This document shows, piece after piece, positions 24,873-33,944 of a stretch of DNA of 64,000 nucleotides (its first letter is position 1; each line of letters begins with the position of its first letter). The notes beneath the pieces are model-generated. The model saw nothing but the letters and a program-made list of their open reading frames with translations. It ran no database searches and was not told where the DNA came from. The DNA is taken from NCBI GenBank assembly GCA_013289825.1, contig JABCZF010000023.1, forward strand, positions 1 through 64,000. The letters are read 5' to 3'. The stretch is from Acidobacteriota bacterium (GTDB lineage: Bacteria; Acidobacteriota; Terriglobia; Acidiferrales; UBA7541). The translations under genes and the position numbers were made by a program.

Positions 24873-25260
24873 TCACTCGAGGAGTGCAGCCAGCTTCTCG
24901 AGAGATTCCTTACGGCCGAGTAGGTTGTATTCGCTGGGGATTCCAGTTGGTAGGTCCCGAGTGAGTATTGTGATTTCGCTTCCACCGTCGGCGTCGGCGA
25001 GGCTCGCGGTAAGTCTCAGCTCACCTCGAAATGCCGGATCCTGCGACTCCAACTCAAGGACTTCCACAATCTTCTCGCAGGGCACCAATGCGACAAATCT
25101 CCCTAGGAAAGTGTCCGTGGGCTCGGTGGTTGTGCCGCCCGTTGAATGCCGAGGGCCATGGTAGGTGAGCGTCATCCGGAATCTGCCACCGTCGCGCGCG
25201 TCGAAGGCCGGCCATGTCCGGCGAAAGCCACGCGGCCACGGCGTCCGGGTCAAGAAAAGC
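24873..25260 (-). pseudogene. Frameshifted AHSA1/SRPBCC-family gene
   Basis: The C-terminal part is a normal SRPBCC (Aha1-like) protein: FDARDGGRFRMTLTYHGP, then TEPTDTFLGRFVALVPCEKI and FRGELRLTASLADADGGSEI. The family's N-terminal block RAFLDPDAVAAWLSPDMAG is present at about 25,190-25,250 but in a different frame, and the two parts cannot be joined without a frameshift near 25,205. The long frame running to 25,364 has an N-terminus unlike the family. The gene is either broken or the sequence has an error. Intact members bind small hydrophobic ligands or act as co-chaperone-like proteins. Confidence 0.65.
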
Positions 25261-25469
25261 ACGTCAGACGTCGCTGCGCTACGCTTTGACCATCCTTCTA
25301 ACCCTGGTGCCGTCACGAACTCCAAGCTGCCCATTTCCTCTCTTTTGCCTGACCAGCGTGACAACGGTCCATGAGTTGCCGACCGCTAGAGGGTGGCAAA
25401 AGGCTTTGCTTTCAATTTCCCGTGGATATAGTCTCCGCTGTCACGACAAATCGAGAGGAATTCAATCCA

Positions 25470-27128
25470 ATGACCAATTTCCACCGCGCTGCCATCATTT
25501 TGTGTTCCGCTTGCTCGCTGGCTGCAGCCGCATCCGACGTCCAGCAGGACGCCGCGGACTTGGACCGCAAAGTGGATCAAGTTTTTGCGGCCTACAACAA
25601 ACCCGATACGCCAGGCTGTGCGCTCGGCATCGTGCGCGACGGCGAGTTCATCTACAAAAAAGCGTACGGCACCGCCAGCCTCGAACTCGGCGTGCCGCTC
25701 ACGACTCAGGCCGTTTTCTACATGGGCAGCGTCTCGAAACAATTCACTGCCGCCAGCGTGGTCCTAGCTGCCGAGCAAGGCTACCTCTCGCTCGATGATG
25801 ACGTCCGCAAGTACGTTCCCGAGCTTCCTTCTTACGGAAAGACGATCACCCTCCGCCAAATGCTCCATCACACCAGCGGCTTTCGCGATATCCTCGGCTT
25901 GCTGCTTCTCGCCGGGCGCAATTTCGAGGATATCCACCCCACATCCGAACTGCTCGATCTACTCTCCCGCCAAAAAGCCCTCAATTACGTGCCCGGAGAT
26001 GAGTTCCTCTACAGCAACACAAACTTTTTTCTGATGAGCGTCGTCATCCGCCGCGCTACCGGCAAGCCCCTCTCTCAATTCGCCGATGAAAATATCTTCA
26101 AGCCCCTGGGAATGACCCACACGCGCTTTTATGACGACCACACCGTCGTCGTCCCCGGCCGCGTTCCTGCCTACGAGCCGCTCCCCGCGGGCGGCTTCCG
26201 CATCGACTGGTCCACCAATTTCGACAAAATCGGCGACGGCGGCCTCATGAGCAGCGTCGACGATCTCCTCGAGTGGGACCGCAATTTCTACGCCAACAAG
26301 CTAGGCAAAGGCACTCTCCTCAAGGAAATCGAAACGCGGGGAGTACTTAACAACGGAAAACAGATCGAATACGCGCTAGGCCTTTTTATCAGCACCTATC
26401 GCGGACTGCCCATTGAGGAGCACGGTGGCGCTCTCTTTGGTTATCGCACCGAACTATTGCGCTTCCCGCAACAGAAATTTTCCGTCATCACCCTCTGCAA
26501 TGTGGGCACAAGCAATCCCGGACGCCTGTCGTATCAGATCGCGGATCTCTACCTCGGAGGCCAGCTCTCGTCTGAACCTCCGGCTTTCGCCGCCCCCGGT
26601 GTAGACCTCCAGCCTTTCGTCGGGTGGTATCGCAACCTCGACTCTCGCTCCGTCCTTCAGATTTCGGCGTCCAATGGCAGCCTCGAGGCATTCGGCACGC
26701 AGTTCAAACCTCGCGACGCGACCCACTTTTTCGCCATTTCCGGCCCTGAAATCGCCTTCGACCGCCAGCTAAACTCCGGTATGCGCCTTACACTAGATTT
26801 CAAAGATAGCGCCCCGCAAATCTTTGAAAGGTATGAACCGCTCAAGGCTTCCGCGGAAAACTTCGCGCAGTACGTAGGCGAATACACCAGCGCCGAGCTC
26901 CAAGCCAGCTATCGCTTTGCCGTCAAGGACACCAAGCTCACTCTCACCACGAACTGGCAGGATCCTGCCGTCCTCGAACCAATCGTTTTCGATGAATTCC
27001 AAGGTCCTTTTGGCACGTCCATCGTCTTCCACCGCGATGCTGCAGGCCACCTCACCGGTTGCGATCTTTTCGCAGGCCGCGTCCGAAACATTGCCTTCAC
27101 AAAGACCACTCCAACGTCAACGAAATGA
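25470..27128 (+). CDS. Secreted serine hydrolase, class C beta-lactamase fold
   Basis: A 552-aa protein with a signal peptide (HRAAIILCSACSLAAAASDV). The beta-lactamase/DD-peptidase catalytic set is complete: Ser87-x-x-Lys90 in GSVSKQF, Tyr181-Ser-Asn in YSNTNFF, and HGG in EEHGGALFGYR. After the catalytic domain a C-terminal beta domain of about 200 residues follows (QPFVGWYRNLDSRSVLQISA, YVGEYTSAELQASYRF), as in many esterase-like family members. The substrate may be peptidoglycan peptides, D-amino acid peptides or esters; beta-lactam resistance cannot be claimed. The ATG at 25,470 fits the signal peptide better than earlier starts. Confidence 0.85.
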   Translation: MTNFHRAAIILCSACSLAAAASDVQQDAADLDRKVDQVFAAYNKPDTPGCALGIVRDGEFIYKKAYGTASLELGVPLTTQAVFYMGSVSKQFTAASVVLAAEQGYLSLDDDVRKYVPELPSYGKTITLRQMLHHTSGFRDILGLLLLAGRNFEDIHPTSELLDLLSRQKALNYVPGDEFLYSNTNFFLMSVVIRRATGKPLSQFADENIFKPLGMTHTRFYDDHTVVVPGRVPAYEPLPAGGFRIDWSTNFDKIGDGGLMSSVDDLLEWDRNFYANKLGKGTLLKEIETRGVLNNGKQIEYALGLFISTYRGLPIEEHGGALFGYRTELLRFPQQKFSVITLCNVGTSNPGRLSYQIADLYLGGQLSSEPPAFAAPGVDLQPFVGWYRNLDSRSVLQISASNGSLEAFGTQFKPRDATHFFAISGPEIAFDRQLNSGMRLTLDFKDSAPQIFERYEPLKASAENFAQYVGEYTSAELQASYRFAVKDTKLTLTTNWQDPAVLEPIVFDEFQGPFGTSIVFHRDAAGHLTGCDLFAGRVRNIAFTKTTPTSTK

Positions 27129-27269
27129 TTTTGTCCGATGGTGCTTGCCGCAAAAGCAGAATGGCGCGAGTCCAACCTGTGCGATGGAGGGCCGCTTCGA
27201 CGCCGTCTGCGTGTTCGAGTCTTGCTCCGGCCCGGATCGCCTCCCGAAGGACTCACGCCCTGCCGCCAA

Positions 27270-27773
27270 TTACTCGAAACGCTGGCCAGTGGCTGTCGCG
27301 CAGCCGGTGACGAGGAGAGTGCCAGTCGGGTCGAAGAACTGGACGGAGGCTGCGGTAGTCGTGAACTGCTTCGGGTCATTGGCAATCTCGATGGTCTGGC
27401 TGATCTTCTGCGTCTTGGCGAGCATCCCGTTCACCGTTACAAACGCCAGCGAATCCGCGCTGTACGTGTGCCACCCCGTGTGGTGCCACACGCCATGCCC
27501 CGGACCCCGGAGGGCCGGGAAAAACATCGGGTTGTCCGTCGTCTCCGTCAATGTTCCACCTGCGTCAAACGTCAGCAAAGATTTGAACGGAGGTGCCATC
27601 GCCGGACCGTCCGGACACGCCTGCTGGGTCACGGTAACCACCCACGTCCCCTGAAGCGTAAGCCCGTCTCGGTCCCAATCTTCCGAGTGCGCCGCTGCTA
27701 CTCGCTGGACGCCTAGAAGGAGCCCTACAGCCGCTGCAAGTACCGCCAACGCTTTCCAATAGCTTGATTTCAT
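27270..27773 (-). CDS. Secreted hypothetical protein
   Basis: A 167-aa exported protein. The signal peptide is KALAVLAAAVGLLLGV followed by an AAA-type cleavage region. The mature part is beta-rich (LQGTWVVTVTQQACPDGPAM, LLTFDAGGTLTETTDNPMFF), likely a lipocalin-like small barrel. GHGVWHHTGWHTYSADSLAF is a His/Trp-rich loop. Related sequences are common as uncharacterised proteins in soil bacteria. It diverges from the CadC-like regulator, which may control it. Confidence 0.7.
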   Translation of the reverse strand: MKSSYWKALAVLAAAVGLLLGVQRVAAAHSEDWDRDGLTLQGTWVVTVTQQACPDGPAMAPPFKSLLTFDAGGTLTETTDNPMFFPALRGPGHGVWHHTGWHTYSADSLAFVTVNGMLAKTQKISQTIEIANDPKQFTTTAASVQFFDPTGTLLVTGCATATGQRFE

Positions 27774-27870
27774 GACTTTTCTCCTCGTTTAGCACTGCGC
27801 TCGCGATTTCTTTCTGGAGCGTGCCGGGCATATATTCGTTCCCACGAGCGATGAAAGTCTTTAGAATGCC

Positions 27871-27900
27871 CCTGAAGCTTTCTGAAAACTTCTGAAGACC
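27871..27900. promoter_or_regulatory. Three 10-bp-phased YCTGAA repeats
   Basis: CCTGAA at 27,871, TCTGAA at 27,881 and TCTGAA at 27,891, one helical turn apart, directly before the winged-helix regulator and in the divergent region with the secreted protein gene. Winged-helix regulators of the OmpR/PhoB class bind such phased direct repeats, so autoregulation is plausible. Confidence 0.5.
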
Positions 27901-27913
27901 TCGAGACTTGCTC

Positions 27914-29698
27914 ATGACCGCGCCGCAGCCGCACATCTTCGAGTTCGACGACTTCCGCGTGGACGCAGGCAAGCGGCTCCTGCTGCGCAAGGGCCAACTT
28001 GTCCCGCTCACTCCGAAGGTTTTCGACACACTCCTCTATCTCGTCGAGAACAGCGGAAAGGTCATCGAGAAGGACGACCTGATGGGGGCCATCTGGCCCG
28101 ATACCGTCGTCGAGGAAAACAATCTCAACCAGAACATCTCTACCCTGCGGCGCGTGCTGGGAGAAAACCGCGGGGAGAATCGCTATATCGCAACCCTTCC
28201 CGGCAAAGGCTATCGCTTCATCACTCGCGTCGCGTGTGCTCCAACAGCTCCAGCAGAAGGTCCATCCTGCGTCACGCTCGCCGTGTTGCCCTTCGAGAAT
28301 CTCAGCGCCGATCCGGAGCGCGAATATCTCGCTGACGGTCTCACCGAAGAAACCATCGCCACGCTCGGTCAGATCGATCCCGACCATCTCAGCGTCATTG
28401 GCCGCACCTCCGTCCTGTCTTACAAGCGCACCACAAAATCACTCGCCAAAATCGGCGGCGAGCTGGCCGCCGCATTTCTCGTCGAAAGCTCCATTCGAGC
28501 TGAAGGCGACCTCCTACGAATCACCTCCAAGCTCATTCGCGTCAGCGACCAGGTCCAGATCTGGTCCGCCTCCTACGACAGCGAGCCAAGCAGTATGCTG
28601 GCCTTCCAGCGCGAGCTCAGCGCCGCTATCGCCGAGCAAGTCCACCTCTGCCTGTCTCCCGACCGCCTCAGCGCGCTGGCCCGCCGCCATTCCAGAAATG
28701 CCGAAGCCTATGACCTGTATCTGCGAGGCCGCCACTTCTGGAACCTACTCACGCCTCCTGCCACGCGCCGCGCCATCGAATATTTCGCTCGTGCCGCCGA
28801 ACTCGATCCGAACTATGCGCTGGCCTGGTCCGGCCTCGCCGACTCTTACTCCGCCGGTCCAATCAACGGCGATGCGCCTCCCCTAACGATCTGGCCCCGC
28901 GCCAAAGAGGCCGCCGCCAACGCCATCAAAGCCGAGCCCGAACTCGCCGAAGTGCAAACCTCCTTCGGATTTCTAAAATTCTGGCTCGAATGGGATTGGA
29001 CCGGTGCGGAAGCCGCTTTTCGCAGGGCCATCTCGCTGGACCCCAACTATCCTCTAGCGCACCGCATGCTCGGCATTGTCCTCTCGCACATGGGCCGCCC
29101 GGAAGAAGCCCGTCCCGCGATTCGCCGCGCACGCGAACTGGACCCGCTCCTCGCCGTCCATCACGCGCTCTCATCACAGGTGGCGTTCAGTGGTCGCGAA
29201 TATAAAGACGCGGTGCAGTTCGCGCGGCAAGCTGTTGTCGTCGATCCTGAGTTCTGGGTTGGCCATCTTCAACTAGCGCAAGCGCTCGAGCAGCTGGGTC
29301 AGGACGACCAAGCTCTCGAGGCCCTCGCCAGCGCTGGCCGCTTCTCCGGCGGCAACAGCAAAGTCATTGCCCTCCGCGGCTATATCATGGCGAAGCTAGG
29401 ACGCGCCGGCGAAGCTCGCGAGGTGCTTCGTACCTTGGTAGCCATCGCACGTGAACGTTATGTCCCACCCTACGCGATGGCCCTCGTTCACGCGGGTCTC
29501 GAGGAGGTTGATGATTCCTTTGAGTGGCTCGGCCGTTCCTTTGACGTCCACGATGTTCATCTAATTTTTCTGCCAGTCGATCCCAAATGGGACCCCTTCC
29601 GCGCTGATCCGCGCTTTCCAACGCTTCTCAAAGACTGCGGATTACCTGGGCCGGTGCTGCCCGTCGTCCCGGCAACGCGCACCCGCGGAATGGTATAG
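27914..29698 (+). CDS. CadC-type winged-helix/TPR regulator
   Basis: A 594-aa regulator. Residues about 5-100 form an OmpR/PhoB-type winged helix (FEFDDFRVDAGKRLLLRKGQ, LTPKVFDTLLYLVENSGKVI, NLNQNISTLRRVLGENRGEN, YIATLPGKGYRFI). Next comes a domain found in adenylate-cyclase- and TolB-like proteins (VLPFENLSADPEREYLADGL, FLVESSIRAEGDLLRITSKL). The rest is TPR repeats (YFARAAELDPNYALAWSGLA and others). No TM helix separates the parts, unlike E. coli CadC. This architecture is expanded in Acidobacteriota. A TTG two codons upstream is a less likely start. Confidence 0.85.
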   Translation: MTAPQPHIFEFDDFRVDAGKRLLLRKGQLVPLTPKVFDTLLYLVENSGKVIEKDDLMGAIWPDTVVEENNLNQNISTLRRVLGENRGENRYIATLPGKGYRFITRVACAPTAPAEGPSCVTLAVLPFENLSADPEREYLADGLTEETIATLGQIDPDHLSVIGRTSVLSYKRTTKSLAKIGGELAAAFLVESSIRAEGDLLRITSKLIRVSDQVQIWSASYDSEPSSMLAFQRELSAAIAEQVHLCLSPDRLSALARRHSRNAEAYDLYLRGRHFWNLLTPPATRRAIEYFARAAELDPNYALAWSGLADSYSAGPINGDAPPLTIWPRAKEAAANAIKAEPELAEVQTSFGFLKFWLEWDWTGAEAAFRRAISLDPNYPLAHRMLGIVLSHMGRPEEARPAIRRARELDPLLAVHHALSSQVAFSGREYKDAVQFARQAVVVDPEFWVGHLQLAQALEQLGQDDQALEALASAGRFSGGNSKVIALRGYIMAKLGRAGEAREVLRTLVAIARERYVPPYAMALVHAGLEEVDDSFEWLGRSFDVHDVHLIFLPVDPKWDPFRADPRFPTLLKDCGLPGPVLPVVPATRTRGMV

Positions 29699-29739
29699 TG
29701 GCCGCGATTCCACCAGAACCAGAGGAGGCTCACCCCTTT

Positions 29740-30627
29740 ATGGTCGCCGTGAACGAATCGAACATAATTCGGCGATCCGGCCGAATGCTTCAAAGACTGG
29801 TTCGTTGCTATTTCCTATTCGCCCTCTTCGCCACGCTCGGGACCCTCCCGATTGCCGTTGCGCGCAAGCAAAATCCACTTGCCAACGAGCCTCAGGCCGC
29901 CAAGGTCGGCGAATTCCAATTTCGCTCCAACTGTGCCTTCTGCCACGGACTCGGGGCCCGCGGCGGCGGCCGCGGACCCGACCTGACCCGCGCGCAGAAA
30001 CGTCACGGAAATTCCGACCCCGACCTTTTTCGCACCATCAACGAAGGCGTTCCCGGCACGGCGATGCCTCCGAATGGCGCAACTCAGCAAGGCGTTGGCA
30101 TGACCGAAACAGAAATCTGGCAAGTCATCACCTACATTCGCAGCGTCCAGCTCAAAGCTCCCGCGCAGCCACTCGGCGATGCCGCACATGGCAAACAGCT
30201 CTTTTTCGGTGCAGCAGCTTGTTCCACCTGTCACATGATCGAAGGGAAGGGAGGCCGCCTCGGCCCGGACCTCTCCACCACCGGCTCCGCCCGCGCCACG
30301 GATTACCTCGTCGACTCCGTCCGCTATCCCAGCCGCCGCCTGGCTCAGGGCATCTCCGAAGCGATGAAGGAATTTTCACAAGAATATGAAACCGTGAAAG
30401 TCGAAACCGCCGATGGCCAGAAATTTACCGGCGTCGTCTTAAACGAAGATCATTTCACGGTGCAGATGATGGACGAGCGCGAGCAGCTTCACCTCTTTGA
30501 AAAAGACAAGCTCCGCTGGTATGAAAAATCTCGGGAGTCTCTCATGCCCGCGTACGACCAAAAAATGTTAAATGACAAAGATCTCCAGGACATCCTGGCC
30601 TTCCTGTTGAACGTAGGCGCGCGATGA
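29740..30627 (+). CDS. Diheme cytochrome c
   Basis: A 295-aa exported c-type cytochrome. After an N-terminal TM/signal segment (FLFALFATLGTLPIAVA) it has two heme sites: CAFCHG in the first domain with a distal GTAMPP Met loop, and CSTCHM in the second. The C-terminal part (YETVKVETADGQKFTGVVLN) is a small beta domain seen in heme-binding dehydrogenase partners. It overlaps the PQQ dehydrogenase gene by 4 bases (ATGA) and is probably its electron acceptor in the periplasm. AGGAGG 11 bases before the ATG at 29,740 supports this start over a GTG upstream. Confidence 0.88.
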   Translation: MVAVNESNIIRRSGRMLQRLVRCYFLFALFATLGTLPIAVARKQNPLANEPQAAKVGEFQFRSNCAFCHGLGARGGGRGPDLTRAQKRHGNSDPDLFRTINEGVPGTAMPPNGATQQGVGMTETEIWQVITYIRSVQLKAPAQPLGDAAHGKQLFFGAAACSTCHMIEGKGGRLGPDLSTTGSARATDYLVDSVRYPSRRLAQGISEAMKEFSQEYETVKVETADGQKFTGVVLNEDHFTVQMMDEREQLHLFEKDKLRWYEKSRESLMPAYDQKMLNDKDLQDILAFLLNVGAR

Positions 30628-32231
30628 AAAGGCCACTCCTCAAAAAACTGCTGGACGCTTCACTCTTAATACTCACCGCTTCGGGCTTCCTCGCATCGAA
30701 GGCGTGCCCGCAGGTGACGCCCCAGCGCCTCCTCGATTCCGCCAAAGAGCCCCAGAACTGGCTCATGTATTCGGGCGATTACTCCGGCCACCGCTTCAGC
30801 ACGCTGGATCAAATCAACTCCTCGAACGCCAACGCGCTGGTCCCCAAGTGGGCCTACCAAACGATGGCCGGCGGCAAGTTCGAAACTACGCCGCTTGTCG
30901 TCGACGGAATTCTCTACGCCACCGGCCAGGACAATCGCGCCTTCGCTCTCGACGCCAAATCCGGGCGCCCGATTTGGCAATACCAGCGCGCTCTCCCTGC
31001 CGACATTCGCCCCTGCTGCGGCCGCGTCAATCGCGGGCTGGCCATCCTTGGCGACAAAGTCTTCTTCGGCACGCTCGATACGCACGTCGTCGCTCTCGAT
31101 TCCAAAACCGGCAACCTCATCTGGGATGCCACCGCGTTTGACTATCGCAAAGGCTACAGCATCACTCTCGCGCCTCTGGTCATCAAGAATCTCGTCATCG
31201 TCGGCGTTTCCGGCGGAGAATATGGCATCCGCGGTTTCATTGACGCCTACGACGCAGCCACCGGCGAACGCCAATGGCGCTTCTACACCGTTCCCGGGCC
31301 CGGCGAGCCCGGCCACGAAACCTGGGAAGCCGACTCCTGGAAAATTGGCGGCGCTCCCGCATGGATCACCGGCTCCTACGATCCCGCCACCAACACCACT
31401 TTCTGGACCACCGGCAATCCTTCACCGAGCAATCGCGGCGAAGGCCGCGCCGGTGACAATCTCTACAGCAACTCGCTGCTGGCCCTCGATCCCGACACCG
31501 GCAGGCTCAAATGGTATTTCCAATTCACCAAACACGACGAACATGACTGGGACGCCACGCAAGTTCCCGTGATGATCGATGAGGGTAAAAAACATCTCAT
31601 CGCCCAAGCCAATCGCAACGGTTTTTTTTACCTCGTCGACCGCTCCACCGGAAAACTCATCTCGTCAAATCCCTACGCCAAAGTCACCTGGAGCAATTCC
31701 AAAGACGCCGAAGGCCGTCCCGCCCCGCTGAAAGAGGCTTCGCCTACGCTGGAAGGGACTCGCGTCTGCCCCGGCGCCGCCGGCGCGACCAACTGGATGT
31801 CGCCGAGCTACGATCCCGAAACAAAGCTTTTCTACGTCACCGCGCGAGAGCAGTGCGACATCTTCAGCACTGCGCCGCAGCCTTACGATGAAGGCCACGC
31901 GTACTACGGCAGCGCTTACTTTCCGAACGACGACACCGCTCCGTTCTGGGGCGCCCTTCGCGCCATTGATCCCGATACCGGCAAGATAAAATGGGAATGG
32001 AAGCACCCGTCGCCCACCTGGTCCGGAGCGCTCTCCACGGCAGGCGGCCTGGTCTTCACCGGCGACGCGGAAGGCAACTTCATCGCCCTCGATGCCGCTA
32101 CCGGAAAATCTCTCTGGCACTTCCAGTGCGGTGCATCCGTCTATTCATCGCCAATGTCCTTCGCCATCGACGGCAAACAATACGTCGCCGTAGCCGCCGG
32201 CTCCGCGCTTTTCACCTTTGCGCTTCCCTAG
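30624..32231 (+). CDS. PQQ-dependent alcohol dehydrogenase-type quinoprotein
   Basis: Periplasmic eight-bladed propeller quinoprotein of 535 aa with a signal peptide. The adjacent Cys pair that forms the PQQ-capping ring is present (IRPCCGRVNRG). Propeller Trp-docking repeats appear as DAKSGRPIWQYQ, DSKTGNLIWDATA, DAATGERQWRFYT and DPDTGRLKWYFQF. The active-site stretch GDNLYSNSLLALDPDTG contains the Asp candidates for catalysis. It probably oxidises an alcohol or similar substrate and passes electrons to the diheme cytochrome encoded just upstream. No PQQ biosynthesis genes lie in the window. The C-terminal cytochrome domain of type II enzymes is absent. Confidence 0.88.
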   Translation: MKRPLLKKLLDASLLILTASGFLASKACPQVTPQRLLDSAKEPQNWLMYSGDYSGHRFSTLDQINSSNANALVPKWAYQTMAGGKFETTPLVVDGILYATGQDNRAFALDAKSGRPIWQYQRALPADIRPCCGRVNRGLAILGDKVFFGTLDTHVVALDSKTGNLIWDATAFDYRKGYSITLAPLVIKNLVIVGVSGGEYGIRGFIDAYDAATGERQWRFYTVPGPGEPGHETWEADSWKIGGAPAWITGSYDPATNTTFWTTGNPSPSNRGEGRAGDNLYSNSLLALDPDTGRLKWYFQFTKHDEHDWDATQVPVMIDEGKKHLIAQANRNGFFYLVDRSTGKLISSNPYAKVTWSNSKDAEGRPAPLKEASPTLEGTRVCPGAAGATNWMSPSYDPETKLFYVTAREQCDIFSTAPQPYDEGHAYYGSAYFPNDDTAPFWGALRAIDPDTGKIKWEWKHPSPTWSGALSTAGGLVFTGDAEGNFIALDAATGKSLWHFQCGASVYSSPMSFAIDGKQYVAVAAGSALFTFALP

Positions 32232-32378
32232 CCTGCCGTGGTTGGCCTCCATTCCGCGCGGCCTTGGAAAGCGCACCTTTTTCTGACTTTAGGGAATCGC
32301 ACGGACGAGGGGCCCGTAAGGCCGGCCGCGGACGCGAAACCCGCGATGAAACGTGAAGGTCAGATGGAAGGAAATCCC

Positions 32379-33896
32379 ATGAACAACTTTGAGGAGTCGC
32401 GCCGCCGGTTTCTAAAAACTGCAAGCCTGGCAACCGGAGCGCTCCTGTTTTCTTCGAAGAACTGCCTTGCGCAGACGGAATCAAGAATAGAAAGCAACGC
32501 CTCCGGCGTCGCGCCAACCGATTCCGGGGACGCGGACTACACCCTGCATATCAAAAACTCTCCGATCGAAATCGCCCCCAAACGTATCATCTCCGCCACC
32601 ACTTACAACGGCCAGTTTCCGGGTCCTCTTCTTCGCCTCCAGGAAGGCCAGCAGGTCAGGATCGATCTCTACAACGACACCGACACTCCCGAACAATTGC
32701 ATTGGCATGGCCAGCAAGTTCCGGTTGACGTGGATGGCGCCGCCGAAGAAGGCACTCCCTTTATCCCGGCGCACGGCAAGCGCCGCGTCGTTTTCACACC
32801 AAAGCCAGCCGGCCTGCGCTTCTACCACACGCACAATCGCGCCGGAGCCAATCTAGCCGCCGGACAATACAGTGGCCAGGTCGGCTCGGTGTACATCGAG
32901 CCGCGCCAGGAAGCGGGCAAATACGATCGTGAAGTTTTTCTCACGCTCAAGGAATTCGAGCCCACCTTCAGCCGCGGCGGCGATATGGCCATGGATTTCC
33001 TTTCTCCGTCCGCTTCCGATAAGTCCCTCCAGGAAACCGGCGAGTCTGCCATGAAAGCCTCGCTCGCCAAAGGCCTGCCCCACGGCTACGAAGTCGGCTA
33101 TCGCTCCTTCACCATCAACGGACGCATGCTCGGACACGGCGAACCCATTCGCGTAAAGCAGGGCGAACGCGTCCTGCTTCATATCCTCAACGGAAGCGCT
33201 ACAGAAATTCGCAGCCTGGCGTTGCCCGGTCACTCTTTCCAGCTTATCGCGCTCGACGGAAATCCTGTGCCGCATCCCGCCAAAGTGCCGGTCCTCTGGC
33301 TGGGCACCGCCGAACGCATCTCCGCGACCGTGGAGATGAATCATCCCGGCGTGTGGATCTTGGGCGACCTCGATAACGATGATCGCCCGCATGGAATGGG
33401 AATTGTCGTGGAATACGCAGGCCGCGCAGGGAAAGCGCAATGGATCGCCCCTCCGCCTTTTCGTTGGAGCTACATGCGTTTCGCGAAACCCGGCGCGAGT
33501 GCTCCAGTCCCGGACGAAACGTTCGACATGACCTTTAGAAAAGAAAACGCCGCCGAAGAAGGATTCAATCGCTGGACCATCAACGGCCGAAGCTATCCCA
33601 TGACGGGCGAGATGGTCCCCGCCTTATTTCACCTCAAGCAGGGCAAGCGTTACCGCATCCACATGCACAACGCCAGCGACGACATCCACCCCATCCATCT
33701 TCACCGTCACAGTTTTGAGTTGGCCAGCATCGCCGGGAAGCCGGTAGCTGGAATCGTAAAAGACGTGCTAATGCTCGGTGGTTATCAGCAAGCGGAAGTG
33801 GACTTCATCGCCGACAATCCGGGCCTCACGCTCTTCCACTGCCACCAGCAACTCCACATGGATTTCGGCTTCATGACTCTGTTCGACTACATCTAA
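32379..33896 (+). CDS. Tat-exported multicopper oxidase
   Basis: A 505-aa laccase-like oxidase. The N-terminus has a twin-arginine signal (RRRFLKTASLATGALLF). Copper ligand motifs are all seen: HWHGQQ, FYHTHNR, HPIHLHRHSF and FHCHQQLHMDFGF, giving the T1 and T2/T3 sites. Such enzymes oxidise phenols or metals and reduce oxygen to water. It lies downstream of the PQQ dehydrogenase with a 147-base gap and could be co-regulated with it, though not necessarily in one transcript. The ATG at 32,379 is chosen because it places the Tat motif near the N-terminus and has GGAAGGAAA upstream. Confidence 0.88.
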   Translation: MNNFEESRRRFLKTASLATGALLFSSKNCLAQTESRIESNASGVAPTDSGDADYTLHIKNSPIEIAPKRIISATTYNGQFPGPLLRLQEGQQVRIDLYNDTDTPEQLHWHGQQVPVDVDGAAEEGTPFIPAHGKRRVVFTPKPAGLRFYHTHNRAGANLAAGQYSGQVGSVYIEPRQEAGKYDREVFLTLKEFEPTFSRGGDMAMDFLSPSASDKSLQETGESAMKASLAKGLPHGYEVGYRSFTINGRMLGHGEPIRVKQGERVLLHILNGSATEIRSLALPGHSFQLIALDGNPVPHPAKVPVLWLGTAERISATVEMNHPGVWILGDLDNDDRPHGMGIVVEYAGRAGKAQWIAPPPFRWSYMRFAKPGASAPVPDETFDMTFRKENAAEEGFNRWTINGRSYPMTGEMVPALFHLKQGKRYRIHMHNASDDIHPIHLHRHSFELASIAGKPVAGIVKDVLMLGGYQQAEVDFIADNPGLTLFHCHQQLHMDFGFMTLFDYI

Positions 33897-33944
33897 TCCG
33901 CGTCTCTCGCAAAAATGACCATCTCGACCATCGCCGGATGTCCT

